Shown here one piece after another: positions 12,042 to 22,170 of a DNA stretch of 64,000 nucleotides; the first letter of the stretch is position 1; the number at the start of each line of letters is the position of its first letter. The DNA lies in NCBI RefSeq assembly GCF_963924675.1, contig NC_089239.1, forward strand, positions 34,805,818 through 34,869,817, in the 5' to 3' direction. The stretch comes from Phocoena phocoena. Taxonomy: Eukaryota > Chordata > Mammalia > Artiodactyla > Phocoenidae. Under the pieces are notes generated by a model, which ran no database searches, was not told where the DNA came from, and saw only the letters and a list, made by a program, of their open reading frames with translations. Both the position numbers and the translations under genes were made by a program.

Positions 12042-12695
12042 TTTTTTTTTTTTACACGTTTATTCGAGTACAGTTGCTTCACAATGGTGTGTTAGCTTCT
12101 GCCCTACAACAAAGTGAATCAGCTATACACATACATACGCTCCCACATCTCCTCCCTCCTGCGTCTCCCTCCCACCCTCCCTATCCTACCCCTCTAGGTG
12201 GCCACGAAGCACCGAGCTGATCTCCCTGTGCTATGCGGCTGCTTCCCCCTAGCTATCTGCCTTACGTTTGGTAGTGTATATATGTCCATGCCACTCTCTC
12301 ACTTTGTCCCAGCTTACCCTTCCCCCTCCCCGTATCCTCAAGTCCATTCTCTAGTAGGTCTGTGTCTTTATTCCTGTCTTACCCTAGGTTCTTCATGACA
12401 TTTTTTTTCTTAAATTCCATATACGTGTTAGCATACGGTATTTGTCTTTCTCTTTCTGACTTACTTCACTCTGTATGACAGACTCTAGGTCCATCCACCT
12501 CATTACAAATAGCTCAATTTCGTTTCTTTCTATGGCTGAGTAATATTCCATTGTATATATGTGCCACATCTTCCTTATCCACTCATCCAATGATGGACAC
12601 TTAGGTTGTTTCCATCTCCAGACTATTGTAGATAGAGCTGCAATGAACATTTTGGTGCATGACTCTTTTTGAATTATGGTTTCCTCAGGGTGTTC
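12042..12695 (-). mobile_element. 5'-truncated L1, antisense, 3' UTR plus ORF2 end
   Basis: The left edge is the poly(A) tail seen as a T run (about 12042-12053). The diverged L1 3' UTR follows (TACAACAAAGTGAATCAGC, CTCTAGTAGGTCTGTGTC), then the end of ORF2 read backwards (GACTTACTTCACTCTGTATG, TAATATTCCATTGTATATA). The right edge is near the CTTTTTGAATTATGGTTTCC block. No clear target-site duplication was found. An MLT1 LTR lies 70 bp downstream. Confidence 0.9.
12393..12650 (-). pseudogene. L1 ORF2p carboxy-terminal remnant
   Basis: The minus-strand translation contains the ORF2p C-terminal signatures QPKCPSLDEWIRKMWHIYTM, EYYSAIERNEIE and SEVSQKEKDKYRM. These residues lie beyond the reverse transcriptase domain, so the fragment has no endonuclease or polymerase. 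The open frame runs further upstream to 12881 only because the neighbouring LTR happens to be open in this frame. It is dead L1 sequence. Confidence 0.88.
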
Positions 12696-12763
12696 AAAGA
12701 AGACAGGTGCAGACTGATAGGACTCAAAGATAATTATAAGCACTTTGTTCAGTAAATACCAGC

Positions 12764-13025
12764 TGTATTGGTTTGTTTGGGCTGCTGTAACAGAATTCCA
12801 GAGACTGGGTAGCTCAGAAACAACTGGAATGTATTTCTCACAGTTCTGGAGGCTGGAAGTCTGAGACCAGAGTGTCCACATGGTCGAATGAGAGCCCTCT
12901 TCTGGGCTGCAGACTTCTGCTTATACCCTGAGGAAGGGGCTCGGGATCTCACTGGAGCCCTTCTGTAAGGGCGTTAATCTCATTCATGTGGGCTCCGCCC
13001 TACGTTACGTTCCTAATGTTTGGTC
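12764..13025 (-). mobile_element. MLT1/MST-type MaLR LTR fragment, antisense
   Basis: The plus strand reads as a reversed MaLR LTR: TGTATTGGTTTGTTTGGGC, GCTGCTGTAACAGAATTCCA, TTTCTCACAGTTCTGGAGGC, GAGAGCCCTCTTCTGGGC, and CTTCTGTAAGGGCGTTAATC with a diverged end. It is truncated on the right relative to the family length of about 370-400 bp. It has the same orientation as the MLT1 at 3.5 kb. Confidence 0.8.
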
Positions 13026-13799
13026 AGTTTGGAGGTCATCCTGATACTATTTTCACTATATATTATGCTCTTGCCTTGCTCTTAATTTATTATCAGATTA
13101 GATTAATATTCACTAAATGTAGTTAGAATTAATGGTAATGGAATAGTTGTTTGGTGGTAGATGTTAAAAAATTGGCATGTGTCCACAGATACATGGAGAA
13201 CGTCTAAGGTACAATTGAAATTAGACAATCGTTTCTTACTAAGTAAATGCAAATGCCTGTCTGAATCATCAACAATACATTACAGTTAAACTGGTTTTTA
13301 CCAACCAGTATGTGTACCCTCTGCACTGTCTAGCACTGTTCAGAGAGTGCAAATTGACTTGTGTCCACTGGGAAGGGAAACAACGAAAATCAGTGCATCA
13401 AAATCAAATTTGAATTACTTGAGCTGTTTTCTACTTCCCTTTAAACTGTGTGATAAAGACCTAAGGACGTACACACCTGAACAGAACCAGCTCAAACCCT
13501 GTCTCCCCTGATGCTCTCCTGGCATTCTCACATCTTTCCTGTCATCTGGAATGTTCTGTCACTCAAGGTCTACTTCTCTTTAGGCAGTGGAATCTATAGT
13601 GTACTTGGAATATCTTTGTGTCCTTGTATTAAACTGTCATTTATCCTGCTTTCCAGAAGTATAGGCAAATAAGTTTGATCTGATCCTTAGTGTGGAAACA
13701 AAACATGTAACATATATGTACATGAAAATGCCAAGTCATTTAAGACATGTCCTCCTTTGTCCCAGCTGGTCTCTAGAGCTTCTTCTCTTCAGGCCATGG
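13026..13799. other. Unassigned sequence, possible L2 debris
   Basis: The part at 13490-13690 has a CAGCTCAAACCCTGTCTCC block resembling the 3' part of L2, but I could not follow it to a definite end. The remainder shows nothing recognisable. Confidence 0.35.
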
Positions 13800-14270
13800 A
13801 TAAATTTCCAAATATAAAACTTGCCATTATCATCCCCTTTACTCAAAAACCTTCAGTGAGCTTCAGTGCCTCCAATGTAAAGTACAAATACCATACGTAG
13901 ATCAGTAGCCACCGTAAAATGTTTTTTTCCTTCAGCTCTCACCTCTCATCGTGTAAAGCTTCAGAGTCAAGTGGCCTTATGTAGAGTATGCCTTTGTTCC
14001 AGGCGTGCTTCGGGAGTGAAGTATGTTTTTCATTCTTATGTTCTTATGTAATGCCTAACTATACAAGGTTCATCTCAAGGGCTATTTTCTCCATGAAGTC
14101 TCACGACCTTCACGAAGCACCGTGCTTTTTCCACTGGTTGGCATGATTCGTTATCTTTTGCACGTACATTGACAGTCCCACGAACCTGCTAACTCCTGAC
14201 TCTATTGTGTAACTTTCTGAATTCCTAAGACTCAGCTGGTAATGGGTACGCATTAAATGTTGCCACTGCT
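13800..14270 (+). repeat. L2 LINE 3' fragment, sense
   Basis: Ordered L2 blocks are visible: ACTCAAAAACCTTCAGTGAG, a GTAAAGTACAAATACC block, TGCCTTTGTTCCAGGCGTGC, CAAGGGCTATTTTCTCCATG with AAGTCTCACGACC, and a final CTCCTGACTCTATTGTGTAA region. L2 is an ancient inactive mammalian LINE. Divergence is high; the edges are estimates. Confidence 0.65.
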
Positions 14271-15440
14271 GATGACAGTCACGATTATGATAAGAACTGT
14301 GGCTTGGAATAGAAAGGGGTCACATATATTGGGAGGAAATATTATAAAGAAACTAAATAATATAGCGCACTGGTGGGAAAATTCATTTTACAAATAAGCA
14401 TGAATTATTCAAATTTTTTTATTTTTATATATTTTTGTATCAAGATATTTTATCATACTGTTTACTTACACAGTAGAGAGGCTAGTGTTAGGACTTCAGT
14501 GATGCATGATATGCCTGTAACATATTGTGAAATCCAGTGTATATTTAATACAGCCTTGCCGTGATATTCATATCCTTAACATTTCTTTTACAGTTTTGTT
14601 CCTGTGATAGTCGTGCTTAAAATATCATAAGATATAATTGCATGTATGCCACGGATCCCTGTATTAAAGAATATGAGAAAAATTAATATGTTATTGTTAG
14701 ATTTTTCAAAGTGTTCGTAGTGTGGGATGGCCCAGTTCTTTTGTGCTAAATCTTTTAGAAATTATTCAACTCCACTGAGGTGGAATCTAGTTCTCTTTCT
14801 CCTCTAATCTAAACCCCAGGGCCACTGTTATATGAGCACCTTATCCTGCTAAATTAAGGAGCCCATCCTTGTTGTTTTGTGTGTACTTTATTTAGGCCAT
14901 CCACAGACAAAATGGAAATTGTATTTTGTAACCCACAGTGTGGTCCACAGGGGAAATGAGGAGTTGGTAAGTGTATATCCAGTACACTTACTTGAGGTGA
15001 TAATTAAAACCGGAGCACAGAAGCACAGAAGGAAGCTTGGAATGAAGCTCTCGATCTAAACATTGTCAATTTAAAACTCTTGCCTAATTTTTCTGCAGTC
15101 AGCGGTTCCCAGCAATCCTACCACAGACCCGCCTCTGTCCTCCTGAGTTCAGCTTAGAAGAGGGAAGAAAACATCGAAAGAAAGCGTGTTTGTACAGGGT
15201 GAAGCCCTGCTGGTGCCCCAAGAGTTAACATGGTTTTGGCATCTCCATTACCTTCTGGGATAAAAAAAATAGCATAAGAGGTCAAAGACATGTGGATTCG
15301 TTTTTACATAAGTTAGTTAGGTAATCAATTAACTTATTATCATCATTATATTTGTTTTTGGTTCCGATGGAAAACAGTATTCTTCCACTTTAAAGAACGC
15401 CTTTAAATAGCACTTATTTCAAATGTTTTTTACTCAAATA
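14271..15440. other. Unassigned AT-rich sequence, no gene seen
   Basis: Frames at 14373-14564 and 14877-15059 are about 60 codons long and show no motif. No repeat was identified. Confidence 0.4.
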
Positions 15441-15442
15441 CA

Positions 15443-15514
15443 ACCTTTCCTCCAGAAGCTAGGCTGTTATATATGGTTACCTTTCCTCCAGAAGCTAGGC
15501 TGTTACATAGAGTT
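15443..15514 (+). repeat. 36-bp tandem duplication
   Basis: Two adjacent 36-bp copies (15443-15478 and 15479-15514) share the exact core CTTTCCTCCAGAAGCTAGGC and GCTGTTA, then differ at a few bases (TATATGG against CATAGAG). The pattern fits a single local duplication followed by drift. Confidence 0.92.
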
Positions 15515-15784
15515 GCATAGAATCTTTGTTTTTCCTGTTTCTACATCTTAGCATTCTACTTTAAGAAATAAAATTCTATAATTATTGAATTGAGAAAATA
15601 GAGACAACACATTTAGACCAATTTCTGCCGTACATTTTTATTTGCTGACTTGGGGTTCAGGTTTTTTTCAGCGGCTGTCAAGAAAATACCGTAGAGAGTA
15701 AGGTTTGTCATACCATCCCCAAAACACGTTTTAAGCCATATATGTACAATTGAAAATAGTTAAAACCAAGAAGTAATTTAGATA

Positions 15785-15990
15785 CATAGCTCTGGGTTCA
15801 AATCCTGGCTTAACACTTATCGAATGGCCTTAGGCAGATTACTGAAATCCCCTAAGCGTTAATGTCTTCATCTGTAAAATGGGAATAAAAGTAATACTAA
15901 AGCTTAGGCACTTCCGTGAAATTTTAATACATAAACGGAGCTTGGCCTACTATTTGTCACAAAGTTAAGTGCTTGGTAAATGACAACTCT
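15785..15990 (+). repeat. MIR SINE fragment, sense
   Basis: Clear MIR order: TGGGTTCAAATCCTGGCTTA (the B-box region), CCTTAGGCAGATTACTGAAA, TCTTCATCTGTAAAATGGGA, ACTAAAGCTTAGGCAC, and a TAAGTGCTTGGTAAATGAC tail. Confidence 0.85.
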
Positions 15991-17075
15991 TATAATGGCT
16001 GAATATTACGTACCCAAAGAACTAGTAGAACAATGAAGCAAAGCTACCACATAAGGCGTACTCAAAACCAAAGTGATAAAATGAATTAAATGAAAATGTA
16101 GTAACGTGATTTTTGTCCTGTACATGTATGTAAGAACTTCGTAGGCTTTTGCTGTCCTCCTGGATGTATAATATAAAAACATCTTTAGAAATCGTTTTCT
16201 GAGATTTGTTCCGCTGTTGTACAGGGTAAAGTGTGAAAAGTGGACACGGCAGGATCAAGGTATATTCATTTGGAAGACCGTGTGTTTATCACGGTGGACC
16301 ATGCCCAGGGCACTATATTGGGAAAGAGAAAGAAAAACAGAGAGGGAGAGAGAGGTTGATTGCCCCGGAAATCAAGTGTTTAGGAAAAATAGGAGATAAA
16401 GTTGGCATTTACAATTACCTGGACAGTCCAGTCTGTCAGCAGTGTCCTAACATAGCGGAAGCTTCAGAATTACCAGCATAACTGCTCGGGGTGTCTGCTG
16501 CTGAGAGCCACGTGCTTGCTGCTTCTAGAAAAATCTCTCCTCCCGCAGCAGACGGCGGGAGGTGAAGCGTCAGCTGGGGCCAGCGGAATGCTTTCGTGCA
16601 GCTGCGTGATGGGACACTTTCAGTGTCTATTCCCCTTGTAAACCAACAAAACCAATCTTATTGTAATAATCCCAGCAGATTATTATAGTATTACGGTCCC
16701 GTATTCACAAGCCGTGGACCTTTTCAGGTCACTGGTGGGCACCAGCACATTTTAAGTCGTACTTGCAGTGAGAATGGCCCTACCAGGTGCTAAGTGTCCT
16801 TTATCGAGGTTGTCGAGAGACATCCACCCCTACTCAAAAGACAGGCTTCTGACCCATATGTGCACGTGTGAGAAATTTTCAAATTAAGCAGTATATCAAA
16901 CATGCTATATATGGTGTATAAATGCACTGTATACACCGTTGACTGTACAAAGTAGTCCTACTGTGACTCTTCCTGTGGAGTGAATATTCTCTGAGTCAGT
17001 CCAGTTTTTCACAGATGTATTGAGAATCTAAAAAATTCAAGTTTTGAAAGAAAGAATAGGAGCTAAGAGACACTG
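15991..17075. other. Unassigned sequence with one GC-richer patch
   Basis: The patch at about 16490-16620 stands out in base composition and has an 8-bp stem, CCTCCCGC/GCGGGAGG (16539-16546 and 16555-16562). Frames at 16022-16258 and 16217-16481 show no domain; the latter is lifted by a purine-rich GAGAGA stretch. Confidence 0.4.
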
Positions 17076-17079
17076 GATA

Positions 17080-17225
17080 CTTACTATGTGTCGAGGCAGT
17101 ATGCTCCATGTCTTGCTTGTTATATTGTTTAATTCTCACCAAAACACTCTTTGAAATTACCAAGTTGAATTTGAAAGAGTTCAATCTCTTGCTCAAGGGG
17201 AAATACACTTGTGCGTAGATTATCT
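17080..17225 (-). repeat. MIR fragment, antisense
   Basis: The plus strand shows TACTATGTGTCGAGGCAGTA, TATTGTTTAATTCTCACC, a run equivalent to the MIR ACAGATGAGGAAACTGAGG region but badly eroded, and CTCTTGCTCAAGG. The order agrees with a reversed MIR. Confidence 0.65.
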
Positions 17226-18808
17226 GTTTATCCGCTTCACACTCTAGTGAGGTTTGAAAGGCAGGCGGATCTGATTTTCAGCACTTAACTATCCTTGAGG
17301 GCTGTTGTTTCCAACCTGTGAGTTGTAGATATTGAGAGGAGTATCAGATTTAGTACACATATGGATCCCTCCCAACAGCATATTCTGGGAACTAAATACA
17401 TAGCTTGTCTCCACGTAATACCATTTATTGCATATAGGTGTTATGATAAATAAAATGCAAATCCACCTAAAACAGGTTTGCCTTATAGTATGTTTAGTCA
17501 ATATTTTTGTTTCACTCAACAGTAGAGCTACTAAAAATGGGAGTTCCGTGAGAGGTTTGACATCTAAAGTGAGTTTTTCAAAACAGGGGGAGCCTATTAA
17601 ACCGTATGCAAATAGAGACACACTTGAGAAATTTCACCCTCTCTGGATATGAAGTAAACACAACACTAACAGTTTTAGAACCGTTACTCAAACATGGTCA
17701 GGTTCTGGCGTGTGACGCTCTTGCTAGGCAGACTCCAGTGTTCGAGTGGGCTCGGAACCCAGCCCCAGAAGAACATCTGCAGCTGTCCATCCGGTGGCAG
17801 CCTGCACTGGCCTCGCTAATAGGAGAGCGTCTTGTCAGGCTTTACAATTATATTAACATGCAGAGAACGAGAGGCGGCACCCGTGCCAGTCACTTGATGA
17901 CTAAAAGCACAATATTTCCCCTACCCTGGCCTCTGTTTCTCCTTCTTCTGGTGCTTCCCCATCTTTACTCTTCTGACCAACATCTAAAACTCAAGGCACT
18001 GAAAAATGTCTTATTATTCCCCAATAACGGTATCGTGGTCATCTCAACTCAGTGGGACCGTGTTCTCCTATAAGGCCAGGATGGTTCTTTAGCAAATGAG
18101 AATTTTCAAAAAGTATGTTATTGTAGCAGTAGAATTAATAACATCTTCGTGGCCCCAAATAGTTAATACGCTTGGTGGAACTTAGCACAAGAATAATGAC
18201 TCAAGGCATTGGGGAGAGACGGGAACAGTAAGTTTAGTTTTCCTTTTATTTCAGTAATTGTTTTGATTTTCTTTTTGACCTCTGTCATGCAGCTAAGGAA
18301 GTTAGTGATTTGGGGTCTAGGTAAACATTTTTGCTTGACGTACTATTTAGATAATTAAAATGACTTTTTCTGGTACCACTTTTTTGGAGTTATTTGGAAC
18401 TAAAACTTTTTTTTTTTTTTCCTGTTCAAGGTTGAAAATGTCTGTCAACACCTTCTCATTAGTCTGCTTTTGGAGTAAACGTGCCACTGGTTTCAAAATC
18501 AGTGGTCAGCTGTTTACTGACTGTAAAACATTATTTCCCTGGGTATCTACTTAGGAGTTGTATCAGTTGTTAAAATACTCATGTGTGCTCCCAGGCATCT
18601 CTCCATCCTTTAAACCCTTTGTCCTCTTAACTGACCACCCATCGAATCAAGACGGGTTGAGAATTGGAAGTCCTAGGTGGGAATTCTTCTGGTTCTTTTG
18701 TTTAAATGAGCAGAAACTACCCGTAGCCTCGCTGGAAGGTAGAGGGAGACTGATTTCTCTATTAACACTCCCTAAGCTACAGAAACAAGAGAGAGTTTAC
18801 AGTAGCTT
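17226..18808. other. Unassigned sequence, longest frame judged non-genic
   Basis: A 155-codon frame runs from 17606 to 18073. Its translation has a short Leu-rich hydrophobic stretch near residues 108-122 but matches no domain I know, and there is no splice-site pair or upstream promoter to support it. A minus-strand frame at 17289-17621 is equally unsupported. No repeat was recognised. Confidence 0.35.
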
Positions 18809-18809
18809 A

Positions 18810-18884
18810 AAATCACTTCGCTGTATAGCAGAAACTACACAACATTATAAATCAACTGCACTTCAATGAAAGAAAAAAAAAAAG
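18810..18884 (+). mobile_element. L1 extreme 3' tail fragment, sense
   Basis: The sequence CTGTATAGCAGAAACTACAC, then CAACATTATAAATCAACTGC and ACTTCAATGAAAG with an A run, is the last 60 bp of the cetartiodactyl L1 3' UTR with its poly(A) tail. It is a very short 5'-truncated insertion. Confidence 0.85.
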
Positions 18885-20635
18885 GGCTTCTCATAAAGTT
18901 GTTAGTCGCAAGCCACACTCAAATACCAGATGCCTGACATCAGGGACTAGGTCACATGGTCCTAGAGCCATAGTCTTTATGCCCACGTTTTCATTAAGAC
19001 CTCTCCGCATAGACTTGATGGGTCTTATTACCCGTCAAACACAAATTTGGTATGACTGTAGGCCTCCTTTGCTATCCTTCACTTTGAAATCCTCTCCCTT
19101 TTAAGTGAAATCTACTGCCACATTATCTAAATTTAAACCCACATTTAATATATTTTTAGAACTGCTTTTACCTGAAAGCATAATTTCCATTTTTTAGTAC
19201 ATCACTTTAAAATACACACGTGAAGGATTCTTTATAAATGTGAATGATTGATAGATAGATAATGAAAGTCTGTTCACTATTTGTTATATGTGTAACACCC
19301 ATTTCAGGTGAGAAGAGTTAAACTTGTGCGACGAAGTCAGAAAAAAACTCTTGTTTTAGTCCAAGCTTCTCGGGATTAAATTCTCACATATTATAATGAA
19401 TGCAGAATTCAGACAACGTAAACCAGTTGCGTTTGCAAACGTAGCACAGTTCAAAGACTATCACCAGGGGTCGTGTGGCTTTGCCAAAGTAATCCGCTGA
19501 TTTTGCTGTGCAGACTTTTAGCTTATCAAGTATTTTTTTATATGAAAACGAACATTGATTCAGTGTATTGAGAAGTATAAGTCAGACGTTAAAAACCCCA
19601 CTTCCTGGAGTTAATAATTTAATTTCTTGCCCTCATAATTCAATTTGAAAGATGTTTGAATATATTAGAATAATTCCTCAAACTGAATCCTCCTGAATCT
19701 CTTCAAGTTTTCCAAATTCCAATTCCCTGAATATAGTTCACAAAACTCACCTCTTGGTGAGGAAAATCCTGGTTATTGTTTATTGCACTAAGTGATGACT
19801 GCATTTACAGAATCTTGTTGAGAATCTTGGAGAGGGAAAGGAAAGGCACAGTATTGCCGAGGTTTCGGAAACTTCTGAGCAGGACCTTGGTTAAGATTGG
19901 GCGAGTTGGTGATCTAACGGTTGACGGCGGGTGGACACAGCAAGGCAAGGTTTTCAAAGCGTGTCTTGTAGATTCGAGGAGCCTCCTGTGCTGTCCCTGG
20001 TCTGTACTTTCAGAAAACAAGCAGTAAAGTTATTTGCACTTTTACTTGTCTAGCTAAGAGTAACCTAAAACAGTAAAGGTATATATGCTAATTCAGCTGG
20101 TAAGCTGTGGAGGGGTATAAGTTGGAAACAGTGACCACACCACCAGCCAGCTAACACAGCCATCATACATATCATTTTTCTTTTTATTGCAAGGAACTCT
20201 ATGCAGAATTATAGTTTTAAATTTAAGAATTGAAGCAACTATAGTTTGATATTTTTATCAAGCATTTGATTGTGTAGTCTTTTTAAAATTATCATCCGTA
20301 AAACCAAAATTGCTTTGAAAATATATTCAGTATCTAAAACTATGTTAAAGGAACAACAAAAAAAATCCAGTGCTACATAATGACAGGGAGACTAGAGATA
20401 CTACACTGTTACGGGGGAAACAATCAACTTAGCCTACAGTGTGCATAATTTTTAACTTATTATAAAACAGGTATTCTAATGGAAATTATATATAGGCAGC
20501 AAAAAGAAATACAGTTTATGTTCCTCCTTTTTACTTCCTGCATAATCAGTGCATGGGAGACAGCTGTCTGCTTTATTCTTTGGCCCATACCTAGTATTTG
20601 TATAAATATTTTTCCACCATTCTTTCACTAACCTC
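18885..20635. other. Unassigned AT-rich sequence, no gene seen
   Basis: Frames at 19776-20027 and 19805-20020 lie on opposite strands of the same DNA without recognisable domains. A 12-bp perfect palindrome occurs at 19430-19441. No repeat family was recognised. Confidence 0.4.
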
Positions 20636-20639
20636 TCAC

Positions 20640-20805
20640 TTTCTTACTTGATTTTCACCAAGTCCTATAATATATGCTTGGTAATTGTATTTTTATCTCC
20701 AGTGAGTAGATAACAGAATTCGTTTTCAAAGAGGATTTTGGGTCCAGGAACAGATAACTAGTAAAGTTAGAGCCGAGGCTTGATCCCAGTTCTTCTGACT
20801 TGCGA
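20640..20805 (-). repeat. MIR fragment, antisense
   Basis: The plus strand shows TTGATTTTCACCAAGTCCTA, TTATCTCCAGTGAGTAG, AACTAGTAAAGTTAGAGCC and GAGGCTTGATCCCAGTTCTT, which is the MIR order in reverse (core, then the A/B-box half). Confidence 0.7.
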
Positions 20806-21538
20806 TTCTTCTTTCTTACTAAAGGACGTATTAACCGTTATTTTTCCAGACTTCATTTGCTGTTTTGGGTTTTAAGAAGTACAATTCAAAAAGTCCTGCG
20901 GAAAATACTAGTGGATGTTTCCGTTTGTAGTATTTGTTTTTGCCAGTAGCCAATTTAAATAGAATCAGAACCAGGCAAGCATGTGAAACAGACAAGAAAG
21001 ATACCCCCTTTCCCTTCCCCCAGCAAGTACTCCGTCTCCTTTCTCTCTCTTCACTGCCTCCTATTATCATCCCATGGAAAATTTCCTCCAGAGGAAACCA
21101 TCTGAAATTCATTGATATTAATTTTTAAAAGAGCAGTGATGACCACTAAAAGTGTCAAGTTCTGACCCCTCTTCCCTTCCACTGGGATTTTTGTATTCTA
21201 AGTAATTAGGTAGAGGAATACTGTCTTAATTGTCACAAGAGCCTGTGGGGTTTTTTGTTTGTTTTTGTTTTTTTTAATTTAAGCCGAGAAATCAGTCATT
21301 TTCTAGCACATCTGCGATGAGACATGTATTCCGTACATGGTAGATTTTTAGAGTAGCAGTTTCTGTTCCGTTTTCTCCTTCGAATAAAGGAATATCCTGT
21401 CTTATCAGAGGCAGAAGGACAAAATAACATATATGCTTTCCTGTCTTCAGATTCTGTAAAGTGGTAGGTAGCACAGCACATAACTGCCAAGGGGAAGCTT
21501 ACCGTAATCTCCTCTTCTGTTGGCAGCACATCTGGATT
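20806..21538. other. Unassigned sequence, no gene seen
   Basis: Frames at 20831-21112 and 21292-21529 have no recognisable motif. A T/G low-complexity stretch occurs at 21248-21276. Confidence 0.4.
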
Positions 21539-21539
21539 T

Positions 21540-21680
21540 TCATCTGTCCAAATGTTTCATTCATTCATTGAAAAAGTTGTTGAGCCCCAACTGTGATCTA
21601 GTTCTACACCCTCAGGATTCTGTTGTGAATAGGACAGGCAATATCCCTGCCTTCCTAGAACCTGTATTTTGTGGTTTTCG
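21540..21680 (-). repeat. Ancient L2/MIR-related 3' end, antisense
   Basis: Begins TTCATTCATTCATTGAAAAA, continues with TTGTTGAGCCCCAACTGTG, GGATTCTGTTGTGAATAGGA and CAATATCCCTGCCTTCCTAG. This follows the widespread mammalian block with a TTCATTCATTCAACAAATA start, usually annotated with L2-like 3' ends. The family name is uncertain. Confidence 0.5.
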
Positions 21681-21759
21681 TAAAAGTCAAACACCCAAGA
21701 ATGAGTCCCCGATTTTATCTTTGCTAAACTTGGAAAGTCGATTCAGATTCTGTTTTAAG

Positions 21760-21795
21760 AACAGAAGATGTAAAAAAAAAAAAAACAGAAGATGT
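21760..21795. repeat. 12-bp direct repeat flanking a bare poly(A)
   Basis: The 12-mer AACAGAAGATGT occurs at 21760-21771 and again at 21784-21795, separated only by an A run. This is the layout of a target-site duplication plus poly(A) tail with no element body between them. Confidence 0.85.
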
Positions 21796-21973
21796 GTAGA
21801 TCATAATGTACCATTTAATTAACTAATATTTATTAATATTACCTGGCATTTGAAATACAAAGATGTAGAAGACAGTGCCTCTTCCTCTGAGTGGGGAACA
21901 CACAGGTAAAAATAAAAATAGTACAATATAGGTACAATCATGGCAAGAAGCCTTCTTGGTCACCTGAGCTAAA

Positions 21974-22170
21974 GTGAACTTTCTTCCACCTAGTACATCA
22001 CGTGTCCCTGTTCCTTCTTTATTTTTCTCTTTTGCATTCATCACTCTGGATATTCTATATTCCACTTATTTACAAAAGCCACACGAGGTTGGCCTCCCTG
22101 TCTGTTGTGTTTCACTGTTGTATCTTCAGCACCTGGAACAGTGCCTGACGCAGACAGATGCTCTGTAAGC
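21974..22170 (+). repeat. L2 LINE 3' end, sense
   Basis: The 3' part reads CACGAGGTTGGCCTCCCTG, TGTTTCACTGTTGTATCTTC, AGCACCTGGAACAGTGCCTG and GATGCTCTGTAAGCTAAT, matching the L2 tail with its CAGTGCCTGGCA motif. The left edge is an estimate. Confidence 0.7.

Noticed and set aside
17606..18073. 155-codon open frame
   Set aside because: No domain recognised, no splice or promoter context, and it overlaps other frames. In 64 kb a frame of this size can arise by chance. A protein search with no hits would confirm rejection.
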